Shown here: in pieces, positions 1 to 5,940 of the stretch
Layout: each line of letters begins with the position of its first letter
How positions within the stretch are numbered: position 1 is the first letter of the stretch
Made by a program: the position numbers and the translations under genes
Assembly: GCA_030043155.1 (NCBI GenBank)
Contig: JASHYE010000234.1
Span: forward strand, 1 to 6,288
Reading direction: 5' to 3'
Source of the DNA: Candidatus Acidiferrales bacterium
Lineage (GTDB): Bacteria; Acidobacteriota; Terriglobia; Acidoferrales; UBA7541
Length of the DNA: 6,288 bases
Notes under the pieces: generated by a model
Databases searched by the model: none
Seen by the model: the letters and a program-made list of their open reading frames with translations, nothing else
What the model was told of the DNA's origin: nothing

Positions 1-77
1 AGCGGCAAGTAATTGGGCCGGGCACAGCTCAATATGCGCGTGTTGCCGCCGTGCGCGAGGTCGATTTTTGCGGGAAC

Positions 78-347
78 TTAGGGAATAACCTGGGGTCCCT
101 GGCCTACTTTTGCGATGACCTGTCCATCCTTTCCGATGATTTCAAATATTTCCCTCCCGTTTATTTCAGTCACGGTCAGAGTCGCAAAGGTCTTGTCTTT
201 TTGATCGACTAACACCAACTCCTGAGCGCTTACTTGCTGTGGCACAATGCGAAAAACCTGAGCATGAACCGGCTGAATCCAGGCAAAATGTGCGACTGCT
301 CCACCGATTATCCCTGCTGCCAAACAAAGAATCCAATTTGCTTTCAT
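78..347 (-). CDS. Small secreted protein of unknown function (89 aa)
   Basis: The 89-residue product begins with a typical Sec signal peptide. It has a Lys at position 2, a hydrophobic core over about residues 5-24, and a likely signal peptidase I site after Val-His-Ala (27-29). The mature part is only about 60 residues. It has a segment SAQELVLVDQKDKT (40-53), then two short strand-like stretches, ATLTVTEINGREIFEI and GKDGQVIAKVG. I recall similar small exported proteins, with a signal peptide followed by an 'AQ.FVLVD..G' motif, in Acidobacteriota, but their function is unknown to me. The ATG at 347 is preferred over one seven codons upstream because AGGGAGG lies 6 nt before it. The gene is AT-richer than its neighbours, is divergent from the kinase, and no gene is supported downstream. 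It is probably periplasmic; there is no lipobox at a suitable position. Confidence 0.72.
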   Translation of the reverse strand: MKANWILCLAAGIIGGAVAHFAWIQPVHAQVFRIVPQQVSAQELVLVDQKDKTFATLTVTEINGREIFEIIGKDGQVIAKVGQGPQVIP

Positions 348-353
348 CAGAGG

Positions 354-360
354 CCTCCCT
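354..360 (-). promoter_or_regulatory. Strong Shine-Dalgarno for the small secreted protein
   Basis: Read on the minus strand this is AGGGAGG, followed by a 6-nt spacer and the ATG at 347. It decides the start codon of the small secreted protein. It stands out because the other starts in the window have no comparable ribosome binding site. Confidence 0.75.
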
Positions 361-391
361 AGCCACACCTTTCGCTACCGTGTGCAGCCAG

Positions 392-422
392 ATTATACTT
401 CCTGGATGGGTGAATCTGTTAC
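392..422 (-). promoter_or_regulatory. Putative sigma70-type promoter of the small secreted protein
   Basis: On the minus strand 392-397 reads TATAAT, a perfect -10 box. The best -35 candidate is GTAACA at 417-422, four of six matches to TTGACA with a long 19-nt spacer, so the -35 half is weak. Transcription would start near 385, giving a leader of about 38 nt that contains the AGGGAGG ribosome binding site. Confidence 0.5.
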
Positions 423-455
423 GTTATAGCCTCCACATCTGGAGTATGTCGCGCG

Positions 456-485
456 TTGACTTAGCCCTTCCGCAGACCATACAAT
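456..485 (+). promoter_or_regulatory. Putative sigma70-type promoter of the kinase gene
   Basis: TTGACT at 456-461 (five of six to consensus) and TACAAT at 480-485 (five of six) are separated by 18 nt. Transcription would begin near 492 and leave a leader of about 32 nt before the ATG at 524. It is back-to-back with the promoter of the small secreted protein. No obvious operator palindrome overlaps it. Confidence 0.6.
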
Positions 486-523
486 TCGCGCGCAAATGGT
501 GACGCGCACTCCGTGAAATCAGA

Positions 524-3346
524 ATGACAGACAAAGACCCGTTCATCGGACAAACTGTTTCGCACTACCGCATCGTCGAAAAACTTGGCGGCGGTGGCAT
601 GGGCGTTGTCTACAAGGCTGAGGACCTGAATCTGGGCCGCATGGTCGCGCTGAAATTCCTGCCGGCGGATGCGGCGCGCGACGCTTCCGCTCTCGAACGT
701 CTGCGCCGCGAGGCACGCGCCGCTTCCGCGCTCGACGATCCAAATATCTGCACGATTTACGAAATCGGCGAGAGCAACGGCCAGCCGTTTCTGGCCATGC
801 AGTTCCTCGAAGGCTCAACGCTCAAGCATCGCATTGAAGGCAAGCCGCTGCCGCTTGATTTGGTGCTCGACTGGGGAATTGAGATTGCGAGCGCGCTCGA
901 TGCCGCGCATTCCAATGGAATCATTCATCGCGACATCAAGCCCGCGAATATCTTCATCACCACGCGCGGCCATGCAAAAGTCCTTGATTTCGGCCTCGCC
1001 AAAGTTACCGAGAACGCCCATGCCGCGCAGCACGCAGGCCAGAACATGACGCAAGCGACTCGCGATCAACTGAGCGATCAGTTGACCAGCCCAGGCGCGA
1101 CGGTCGGCACCGTGGCGTACATGTCTCCAGAGCAGGCGCGCGGCGAAGACCTTGATGCGCGCACGGACTTGTTCAGCTTCGGCGCCGTGCTCTACGAAAT
1201 GGCAACGGGCCAGATGCCGTTCAAGGGCAACACGACGGCGATTCTTCACGATGCGATTCTGAATCGCGCGCCGCTGCCGCCGATGCGCGTGAATCCGGAG
1301 CTTCCCCCTGATCTCGAGCGCATCATCAATAAGGCTCTCGAAAAAGACCGCAACGTGCGCTGCCAGTCCGCAGCGGAATTGCGCGCGGATTTGAAGCGCC
1401 TGAAACGCGATACAGACTCAGGGCGCTCTGCGGCCTCGCAGTCCGCTTTCGTAGGGGCGACCCTTGGGTCGCCCACGGGCGGGGCAAGCCCCGCCCCTAC
1501 GAGCACCGTAACAGGCGCAGCCAGCAGAGTTACTTCAGGCGCAGGCACGCACGCTTCGGGCTCATCTTCTGTCGCAGCCGTCGCGCGTGAACACAAATTC
1601 AGCCTCGCAGCGACGATCATCGTCATCCTCATTCTGGCGGGTGCCGCGGCCTACGGAATTTATGCCTTTCTCAATCGCGCCGCGCCGGTTCCTTTTCAGA
1701 ATTTCAGCGTCACGCAGGTTACCACCACCGGCGAAGCGCAACTTGCCGCAATTTCAGGCGATGGCAAATATATTCTCAGCGTGCAGGAAGAAAACGGCAA
1801 AGAGAGCCTGTGGCTGCGCAACGTGCCCACGAACAGCGATACGCAAATCATTCCATCGTCTTTTGCCGTTTACCAGAGCCTCGCTTTCTCCCCCGACGGC
1901 AATTACATCTATTTTCGCAAAGCGCTAGATCAGTCAGGTACCGCCTACAATTTGTTTCGCGCGCCCGTGCTTGGCGGCACGCCGCAGCAAATCGCTGGCG
2001 ACGTGGATACAGATATTACGTTTTCGCCCGACGGCAAACGCATCGCCTATCTGCGAGGAAATGATCCGGTGGTTGGCCAATACCGCTTGCTCAGCGCCAA
2101 TGCTGACGGCAGCGATGAAAAGATGCTTCTGATCGAGAAAGACACGAGTCCTGGCCTTTTTCCGGCATGGTCGCCCGACGGAAAAGAAATCGCGTATGTA
2201 TCGCCGGGGCGAAGAACGATCGTGTTGTTCGACGTGGCCAGCGCAAAGTCGACCACCCTCGTGGAGTTTAAGGACAGAATCCTATTTGAAATGCACTGGC
2301 TGCCCGACGGACGCGGTTTGGTTGCGGCTTATTCAGGGAGCACCACGCATTTTCAGACGCAAATTGGATACATCTCTTATCCGAGCGGCGCGTTCCACGC
2401 CGTCACGCGCGACACAAACAACTACTCGACGCTGACGCTTTCCTCGGACGGGAAAACCATGGCGACAGTCCAGGCAAAAACGAACCGCATTCCTTATCTG
2501 TTACCGGCTGCCGGCTCGCAGGAATCTTCACCCGCTGAAGCACCCCTTCAAATACCGGACATGTTTTTTCTGAATTGGGCGGACAACGATAACCTTCTCG
2601 TCAGCAACGAAACGAATCTCTTTCGCGTAGGCCGCGATGGCAGCAACAAGACGACCCTTCTGAGCGATCCTGCAGGGGTCATATTTGCCGCGGCTCCTTG
2701 CGGGAACGATCACATCGTCCTCAGCTGGCTTGGACATAATTCCGTTGACGGAGTAGTAGGCGTTGCGCTTTGGCGAATTAATTCCGACGGTTCAAACGCT
2801 CAGCGTCTGTCGGACAAAATAGGTTTGCTCCAGAACATGGCGTGCTCACCGGATGGCAAGACGGTGTATTACTTCAATACGGATGGCGACCGAATCATGG
2901 AAATCCCGTCCGAGGGCGGCACAGGGGAGGCTGTTCCGGGAACAGTGATCCCGAATGAATTTGTGGCGGTTCCTTTTGGTGGACTCTCTCCGGATGGAAA
3001 GCAGTTGCCGTTTTTTTCGGAAGGTACGCCGGGACATGTGAGTCTCCAGATTGTTAATCTCAACGCCGGGCCGAACCCTCCGCGCCGCACGTTGACGCCA
3101 GATCCACGAGTCTCTGGTGCCGTTGAATTCACACCAGATGGAAAGGCCCTGGCGTACTCCATAACCGAAAACGGCGTGGCCAATGTGTGGATCCAGCCGC
3201 TCGACGGCTCCAAGGGCCGCCAGATTACTCATTTCACCTCCGGTACCATCGCCTCAGGCGGTTGGTCGCCGGACGGCAAGACCCTTGCCCTCCTCCGCAG
3301 CCAGACCCAGTCCGACATCGTCCTCCTCCGCGAATCGGCGCAGTGA
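524..3346 (+). CDS. Transmembrane Ser/Thr protein kinase with C-terminal PD40/TolB-like beta-propeller (940 aa)
   Basis: This is a Hanks-type (PknB-like) Ser/Thr kinase. The kinase domain spans about residues 15-295: glycine loop [11 protein letters not shown] (22-32), ATP-binding Lys44 in VALKFL, probable helix-C Glu63, catalytic loop HRDIKPAN (135-142), DFG (155-157), and [10 protein letters not shown] (195-204) closing a long polar activation loop. All catalytic residues are present, so it should be active. A Ser/Thr/Ala/Gly-rich linker (about 298-356) contains a translated palindromic repeat at 310-326. One membrane helix follows (about 359-383). Residues 390-940 form a beta-propeller with ten PD40-type '[ST]xDGK' motifs, starting near 411, 456, 501, 550, 593, 640, 775, 822, 870 and 915; the 650-770 stretch is degenerate. 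The predicted topology is cytoplasmic kinase and periplasmic propeller, perhaps sensing a ligand or partner. An in-frame TGA at 500-502 makes the ATG at 524 the first possible start; no clear ribosome binding site is seen. Substrate and signal are unknown. Confidence 0.95.
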   Translation: MTDKDPFIGQTVSHYRIVEKLGGGGMGVVYKAEDLNLGRMVALKFLPADAARDASALERLRREARAASALDDPNICTIYEIGESNGQPFLAMQFLEGSTLKHRIEGKPLPLDLVLDWGIEIASALDAAHSNGIIHRDIKPANIFITTRGHAKVLDFGLAKVTENAHAAQHAGQNMTQATRDQLSDQLTSPGATVGTVAYMSPEQARGEDLDARTDLFSFGAVLYEMATGQMPFKGNTTAILHDAILNRAPLPPMRVNPELPPDLERIINKALEKDRNVRCQSAAELRADLKRLKRDTDSGRSAASQSAFVGATLGSPTGGASPAPTSTVTGAASRVTSGAGTHASGSSSVAAVAREHKFSLAATIIVILILAGAAAYGIYAFLNRAAPVPFQNFSVTQVTTTGEAQLAAISGDGKYILSVQEENGKESLWLRNVPTNSDTQIIPSSFAVYQSLAFSPDGNYIYFRKALDQSGTAYNLFRAPVLGGTPQQIAGDVDTDITFSPDGKRIAYLRGNDPVVGQYRLLSANADGSDEKMLLIEKDTSPGLFPAWSPDGKEIAYVSPGRRTIVLFDVASAKSTTLVEFKDRILFEMHWLPDGRGLVAAYSGSTTHFQTQIGYISYPSGAFHAVTRDTNNYSTLTLSSDGKTMATVQAKTNRIPYLLPAAGSQESSPAEAPLQIPDMFFLNWADNDNLLVSNETNLFRVGRDGSNKTTLLSDPAGVIFAAAPCGNDHIVLSWLGHNSVDGVVGVALWRINSDGSNAQRLSDKIGLLQNMACSPDGKTVYYFNTDGDRIMEIPSEGGTGEAVPGTVIPNEFVAVPFGGLSPDGKQLPFFSEGTPGHVSLQIVNLNAGPNPPRRTLTPDPRVSGAVEFTPDGKALAYSITENGVANVWIQPLDGSKGRQITHFTSGTIASGGWSPDGKTLALLRSQTQSDIVLLRESAQ
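1449..1502. repeat. Double-hairpin palindromic repeat (REP/MITE-like) inside the kinase reading frame
   Basis: The element is bounded by an 11-bp perfect terminal inverted repeat, TCGTAGGGGCG (1449-1459) and CGCCCCTACGA (1492-1502). Two further perfect 9-bp inverted repeats lie within it: GGGCGACCC/GGGTCGCCC (1455-1463/1466-1474, TT between) and GGGCGGGGC/GCCCCGCCC (1477-1485/1488-1496, AA between). The whole can fold as two adjacent hairpins or one long stem. Its 54 bp equal 18 codons, so the kinase frame stays open and kinase residues 310-326 come from it. From memory, GTAGGGGCG-type palindromes are dispersed, usually intergenic repeats in several environmental bacterial genomes. Only one copy is in this window, so its dispersed nature is inferred. 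Confidence 0.75.
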
Positions 3347-3390
3347 TTCCTGCTTCATAGCTCTCGAAGTGTATTGGTTCTACCGGCGGA

Positions 3391-4128
3391 TTACTGCGAC
3401 TGCAAAAACGGATTCGTCTCGCGCTCCTCGCCTAGCGTGGTTGCCGGACCATGTCCCGGGAAAACGATCGTGTTTTCCGGCAGCGGGAGCAGCTTCAGGC
3501 GAATCGAGCGAATAATTTCCGGATACGATCCGCCCCATAAATCCGTGCGGCCGATTGTTCCTGCAAAGAGCGTGTCTCCGGCGAAGAGCCATGGCGCTTG
3601 CGCGCCGCCAGACGATTTTTCTGCCGGTGCACTCGGTACCGCGATGCGATTAGCTTCGCGCTGATTCGAGGAAAACGGCAAATACAGGCTGACGCTGCCG
3701 GCTGAATGTCCCGGCGTGTGCAGCACGCGCGCCTCGTAATTTCCCCAGCGGATGGTCTGGCCTTCGGTGAGCAGCGTATCGATTTTCGCAAGCGGCGGAG
3801 GATCGGCGCCGAGAAATTCCGCCTGCATATCCATGGCGCGGTACATCTCCAGATCCCCTTCATTCATCATCACTGGCGCGCCGGTGACGTCATGCAATCT
3901 CTTAAGCCCGCCGACGTGGTCAATGTGCGCGTGCGTAATGAGGATTGCCTTCACCGTCAGCCAGTGCTTCGCAAGCGCAGCGAGAATGTGATCTACATCC
4001 TCACCCGGATCGATCACGATGGCTTCGCGCGTTTGCGGGTCGCCGACGATGTGGCAATTGCACTGCAGCACGCCCACGGGAAGGATTTCGTGAATCAGCG
4101 CATCGTCGTTTGTCTTCGCGTGTGCCAT
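3391..4128 (-). CDS. Metallo-beta-lactamase-fold hydrolase, glyoxalase II-like (245 aa)
   Basis: The protein has the complete metal-site set of the MBL superfamily: HAHIDH (66-71), His141 in TPGHS, Asp185 in AGDTLFAG, and His226 in FPGHG. The N-terminal LQCNCHIVGD and the GTIGRTDLWGG segment (190-200) are typical of the small YcbL-type, single-domain hydroxyacylglutathione hydrolase-like enzymes. The likely chemistry is hydrolysis of a thioester such as S-lactoylglutathione, in the cytoplasm with two metal ions; the true substrate cannot be told from sequence. Residues 152-178 are a polar, low-complexity insertion between the strand after His141 and the Asp185 motif. This makes the protein longer than the roughly 210-residue relatives I know. 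The gene is convergent with the kinase (44-bp gap, no terminator hairpin seen) and divergent from the acetyltransferase. The ATG at 4128 is the first start that keeps the family N-terminus; no Shine-Dalgarno precedes it. Confidence 0.92.
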   Translation of the reverse strand: MAHAKTNDDALIHEILPVGVLQCNCHIVGDPQTREAIVIDPGEDVDHILAALAKHWLTVKAILITHAHIDHVGGLKRLHDVTGAPVMMNEGDLEMYRAMDMQAEFLGADPPPLAKIDTLLTEGQTIRWGNYEARVLHTPGHSAGSVSLYLPFSSNQREANRIAVPSAPAEKSSGGAQAPWLFAGDTLFAGTIGRTDLWGGSYPEIIRSIRLKLLPLPENTIVFPGHGPATTLGEERETNPFLQSQ

Positions 4129-4136
4129 TTTCGTTC

Positions 4137-4142
4137 AGTATA
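4137..4142 (-). promoter_or_regulatory. Candidate -10 box of the MBL-fold hydrolase gene
   Basis: On the minus strand 4137-4142 reads TATACT, five of six to TATAAT, ending 8 nt before the ATG at 4128. No -35 match is visible in the GC-rich sequence upstream. If used, the transcript would start almost at the ATG and be essentially leaderless, in line with the absence of a Shine-Dalgarno. Confidence 0.35.
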
Positions 4143-4208
4143 GCAACTCGCGCAGCCGCGTGGCGCGCGCCGCAATGAAGAAACGGCCCGCCGCCTTCGA
4201 ATTCAAGT

Positions 4209-4214
4209 TACAAT
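4209..4214 (+). promoter_or_regulatory. Candidate -10 box of the acetyltransferase gene
   Basis: TACAAT lies 11 nt before the ATG at 4226, giving a predicted leader of only a few nucleotides. No convincing -35 is seen. Its position inside the longer upstream open frame that starts at 4160 argues for the 4226 start. Confidence 0.35.
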
Positions 4215-4225
4215 TCTCTTGCAAC

Positions 4226-4717
4226 ATGCCTGTCCGCCTGGCGACACCTGAAGATTCCGCAGCCATCGCAGTAATTTACAACCAGGGCATCGAGGACCGC
4301 GTCGCCACCTTCGAAACACGGCCCCGCTCCGCCGCCGATGTGCAAGCATGGTTCGACGGCATTCATCCGGTGGTCGTGCTCGAAGAGGATGGCCAAATCA
4401 TCGCTTTTGCCGCCACGTCTGGCTATCGCCCGCGCGACTGTTACTCCGGCATCGCCGAGCTTTCCGTCTACGTGGCCCGAAACGGTCGTGGCCGCGGCGC
4501 AGGACGAATCGTCCTCGAAGCCCTCATCGCTGAAGCCGAGCGGCGCGGTTTCTGGAAACTGCTTTCCCGCGTTTTCCCGGAAAACACCGCCAGCCGCAAA
4601 CTCGTTGCTTCCGCCGGTTTTCGCGAAGCCGGAATTTACAAAAAGCACGGCAAACTGGACGGGCAATGGCGCGACGTGGTTATCGTCGAGCGCCTGATTC
4701 CCGCCAATCTGAAGTGA
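4226..4717 (+). CDS. arsN1: GNAT N-acetyltransferase, ArsN1/phosphinothricin acetyltransferase-like (163 aa)
   Basis: The protein transfers an acetyl group from acetyl-CoA to an amino group. The whole length matches the pattern I recall for ArsN1 family A and related phosphinothricin acetyltransferases: N-terminal VRLATPEDSAAIAVIYNQGI with RVATFET (25-31), AELSVYV (78-84 region) with the Glu seen in this family, the acetyl-CoA loop RGRGAG (88-93, matching RxxGxG), WKLLSRVFPEN (110-120), GFREAGIYKKHGKLDG (131-146) and the C-terminal WRDVVIVERLIP. ArsN1 enzymes detoxify arsinothricin, and phosphinothricin (glufosinate) is a related substrate. The substrate here is inferred from similarity alone, and no other ars gene is nearby. 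The open frame extends upstream to an ATG at 4160, but those 22 residues are unlike the family and the fold begins at Met-Pro-Val-Arg (4226). No Shine-Dalgarno is seen. The gene is alone between divergent MBL and downstream ygfZ, with 70 bp to the ygfZ start. Confidence 0.88.
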   Translation: MPVRLATPEDSAAIAVIYNQGIEDRVATFETRPRSAADVQAWFDGIHPVVVLEEDGQIIAFAATSGYRPRDCYSGIAELSVYVARNGRGRGAGRIVLEALIAEAERRGFWKLLSRVFPENTASRKLVASAGFREAGIYKKHGKLDGQWRDVVIVERLIPANLK

Positions 4718-4758
4718 CTTTCCCGCCGCGCTCGATACCGCAGTGCTTCTCTCCAATC

Positions 4759-4767
4759 TGCTAAAAT
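4759..4767 (+). promoter_or_regulatory. ygfZ: Candidate extended -10 promoter of ygfZ
   Basis: TGCTAAAAT is an extended -10 element: TG, one base, then TAAAAT (five of six to TATAAT). It ends 20 nt before the ATG at 4788. No -35 is recognisable, which is tolerable for an extended -10 promoter. Transcription would start near 4774. It suggests ygfZ can be transcribed separately from the acetyltransferase. Confidence 0.4.
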
Positions 4768-4787
4768 GTTCCAGTGAATCCAAACGC

Positions 4788-5909
4788 ATGCCGATCGAAA
4801 CGCCGCTAAAATCCGAGCACGAAAAGCTGCGCGCGCAATTTGGAGTTTATTTCGGTTGCACGCTGCCAGCGAATTACGGCGATGCGCAGCGCGAATACAA
4901 ATTCGCGCGCGAATCTGCCGCGCTGATCGACAAGGGTTATCGTTGCATGCTTTCGTTCACGGGAACCGACCGCGTGCGCTACTTGAACGCGATGCTCACG
5001 GGCAACATTCGCGACCTCGCGTCCAGCCATGGAAACGTTTCACTGTTGCTCAATCCGCAGGGCCGGGTTCTCGCGGAAGTGGAAACGCTCGCACTCGAAG
5101 ACCGACTGCTGGTGATTTCGTACGCGATGATTCGCGCCAAGCTCGTCGAAACGTTCGACAAGTTCATCATCATGGATGATGTGGCCTTGGAAGATGTCAC
5201 CGACAAAGTCGGGGCACTCGCGCTCGAAGGTCCGAAAGCCGCTGGAATTGTGCATGAATTATGCGGCATGGATCTGAATTCGCTGGAAGACTTTGCGCAC
5301 GCCGAAAAACAGATTGCTGGCATTCCATGTCGCATAGTCCGCATTTCATCAGTGGGAATTTCCGGCGCGGAATTTATCACCCCGCGCGAGCATTTGGCCG
5401 CGCTTTGGAATTTACTGCTCGCGGCCGTGCAAAAACGCGGCGGCGGACCCGTCGGATACGAAGCGCTCAACATTTTGCGTCTCGAAGAGGGAATTGCCTG
5501 GTACGGCGTCGATTTTGACGAGAATCAGATTCCGCATCAGGCCGCGCTCGAATCCACGCACATCAGTTACACGAAAGGCTGCTACACCGGTCAGGAAATT
5601 GTCGAGCGCGTGCGTTCGCGCGGGCAAATTCAGCGGCGACGCGTGATGCTGCGATTTTCCGGCGACGCGATTCCGCGCGCGGGCGAGCCGCTGTTTGCGC
5701 CGTCAGCGGAAAATCCTGTCGAAGGCAGCGCGGAAATTGGATTTGTGACCCGCGCGGCACGCTCGCCGAAGTTCGGCGCGGTGATTGGCATGGGCTATGT
5801 CCGCCGCGAACAGATGGATCCCGGAAGCAACGTGAAATGGTCCGCTGGCCACGCGGAAGTATTTGAAATTCCCGCCACGCAGAAAAAATCCGAATCATCC
5901 TGCAAATAG
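4788..5909 (+). CDS. ygfZ: YgfZ/GcvT-like folate-binding protein, Fe-S cluster assembly/repair (373 aa)
   Basis: This is a GcvT-fold folate-binding protein of the YgfZ (IBA57/COG0354) group. YgfZ helps maintain certain Fe-S enzymes, such as the tRNA-modifying enzyme MiaB, using tetrahydrofolate. The diagnostic motif KGCYTGQE lies at residues 263-270 with the key Cys265. Other family segments are FTGTDRVRYLNAMLTGNIRDL (57-77), LLLNPQGRVLAEV (86-98), LEGPKAAG (146-153), YEALNILRLEEGIAWYGVDF (224-243) and a C-terminal beta-barrel with IGMGYVRRE. Glycine-cleavage GcvT proteins lack the KGCYTGQE motif, which supports YgfZ over GcvT. The frame is open further up to a GTG at 4743, but the extra 15 residues are unlike the family and overlap the predicted extended -10 box, so the ATG at 4788 is chosen. 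No Shine-Dalgarno is evident. Its end is 31 bp from the convergent nuoB end. Length is at the long end of the bacterial range, with an N-terminal extension of about 30 residues. Confidence 0.93.
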   Translation: MPIETPLKSEHEKLRAQFGVYFGCTLPANYGDAQREYKFARESAALIDKGYRCMLSFTGTDRVRYLNAMLTGNIRDLASSHGNVSLLLNPQGRVLAEVETLALEDRLLVISYAMIRAKLVETFDKFIIMDDVALEDVTDKVGALALEGPKAAGIVHELCGMDLNSLEDFAHAEKQIAGIPCRIVRISSVGISGAEFITPREHLAALWNLLLAAVQKRGGGPVGYEALNILRLEEGIAWYGVDFDENQIPHQAALESTHISYTKGCYTGQEIVERVRSRGQIQRRRVMLRFSGDAIPRAGEPLFAPSAENPVEGSAEIGFVTRAARSPKFGAVIGMGYVRREQMDPGSNVKWSAGHAEVFEIPATQKKSESSCK

Positions 5910-5940
5910 CTTTCGTGGATCGAGCCAGAATTCCCCGTAC

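Noticed and set aside
3..212. Plus-strand frame open from the left edge to a TAA at 210-212, possibly the tail of a gene entering the window
   Set aside because: It overlaps the small secreted gene in antisense for most of its length and its translation resembles nothing I know. Positions 1-77 alone are too short to decide.
239..502. Open frame of 87 codons on the plus strand covering the small secreted gene and the intergenic region
   Set aside because: It is antisense to the better supported small secreted gene, crosses both predicted promoters, and its translation has no recognisable domain, signal peptide or ribosome binding site.
1449..1502. Intrinsic terminator or CRISPR-like repeat interpretation of the double hairpin
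   Set aside because: No T-run follows either hairpin, it lies inside an open gene, and there is only one copy with no spacers.
3347..3390. Searched for a bidirectional terminator between the convergent kinase and MBL genes
   Set aside because: No stem followed by a T-run is visible on either strand; the same holds for 5910-5940 between ygfZ and nuoB.
3706..4143. 145-codon plus-strand frame opposite the MBL hydrolase
   Set aside because: It is an antisense shadow. The minus-strand frame has full metal-binding motifs; this one has no recognisable domain.
4160..4225. Upstream start (ATG 4160) for the acetyltransferase, adding 22 residues
   Set aside because: The extra residues do not fit the family, whose fold begins at the Met encoded at 4226, and they span the predicted -10 box.
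4743..4787. Upstream GTG start for ygfZ, adding 15 residues
   Set aside because: The added residues are unlike the family, no ribosome binding site precedes the GTG, and the extended -10 element lies within them.
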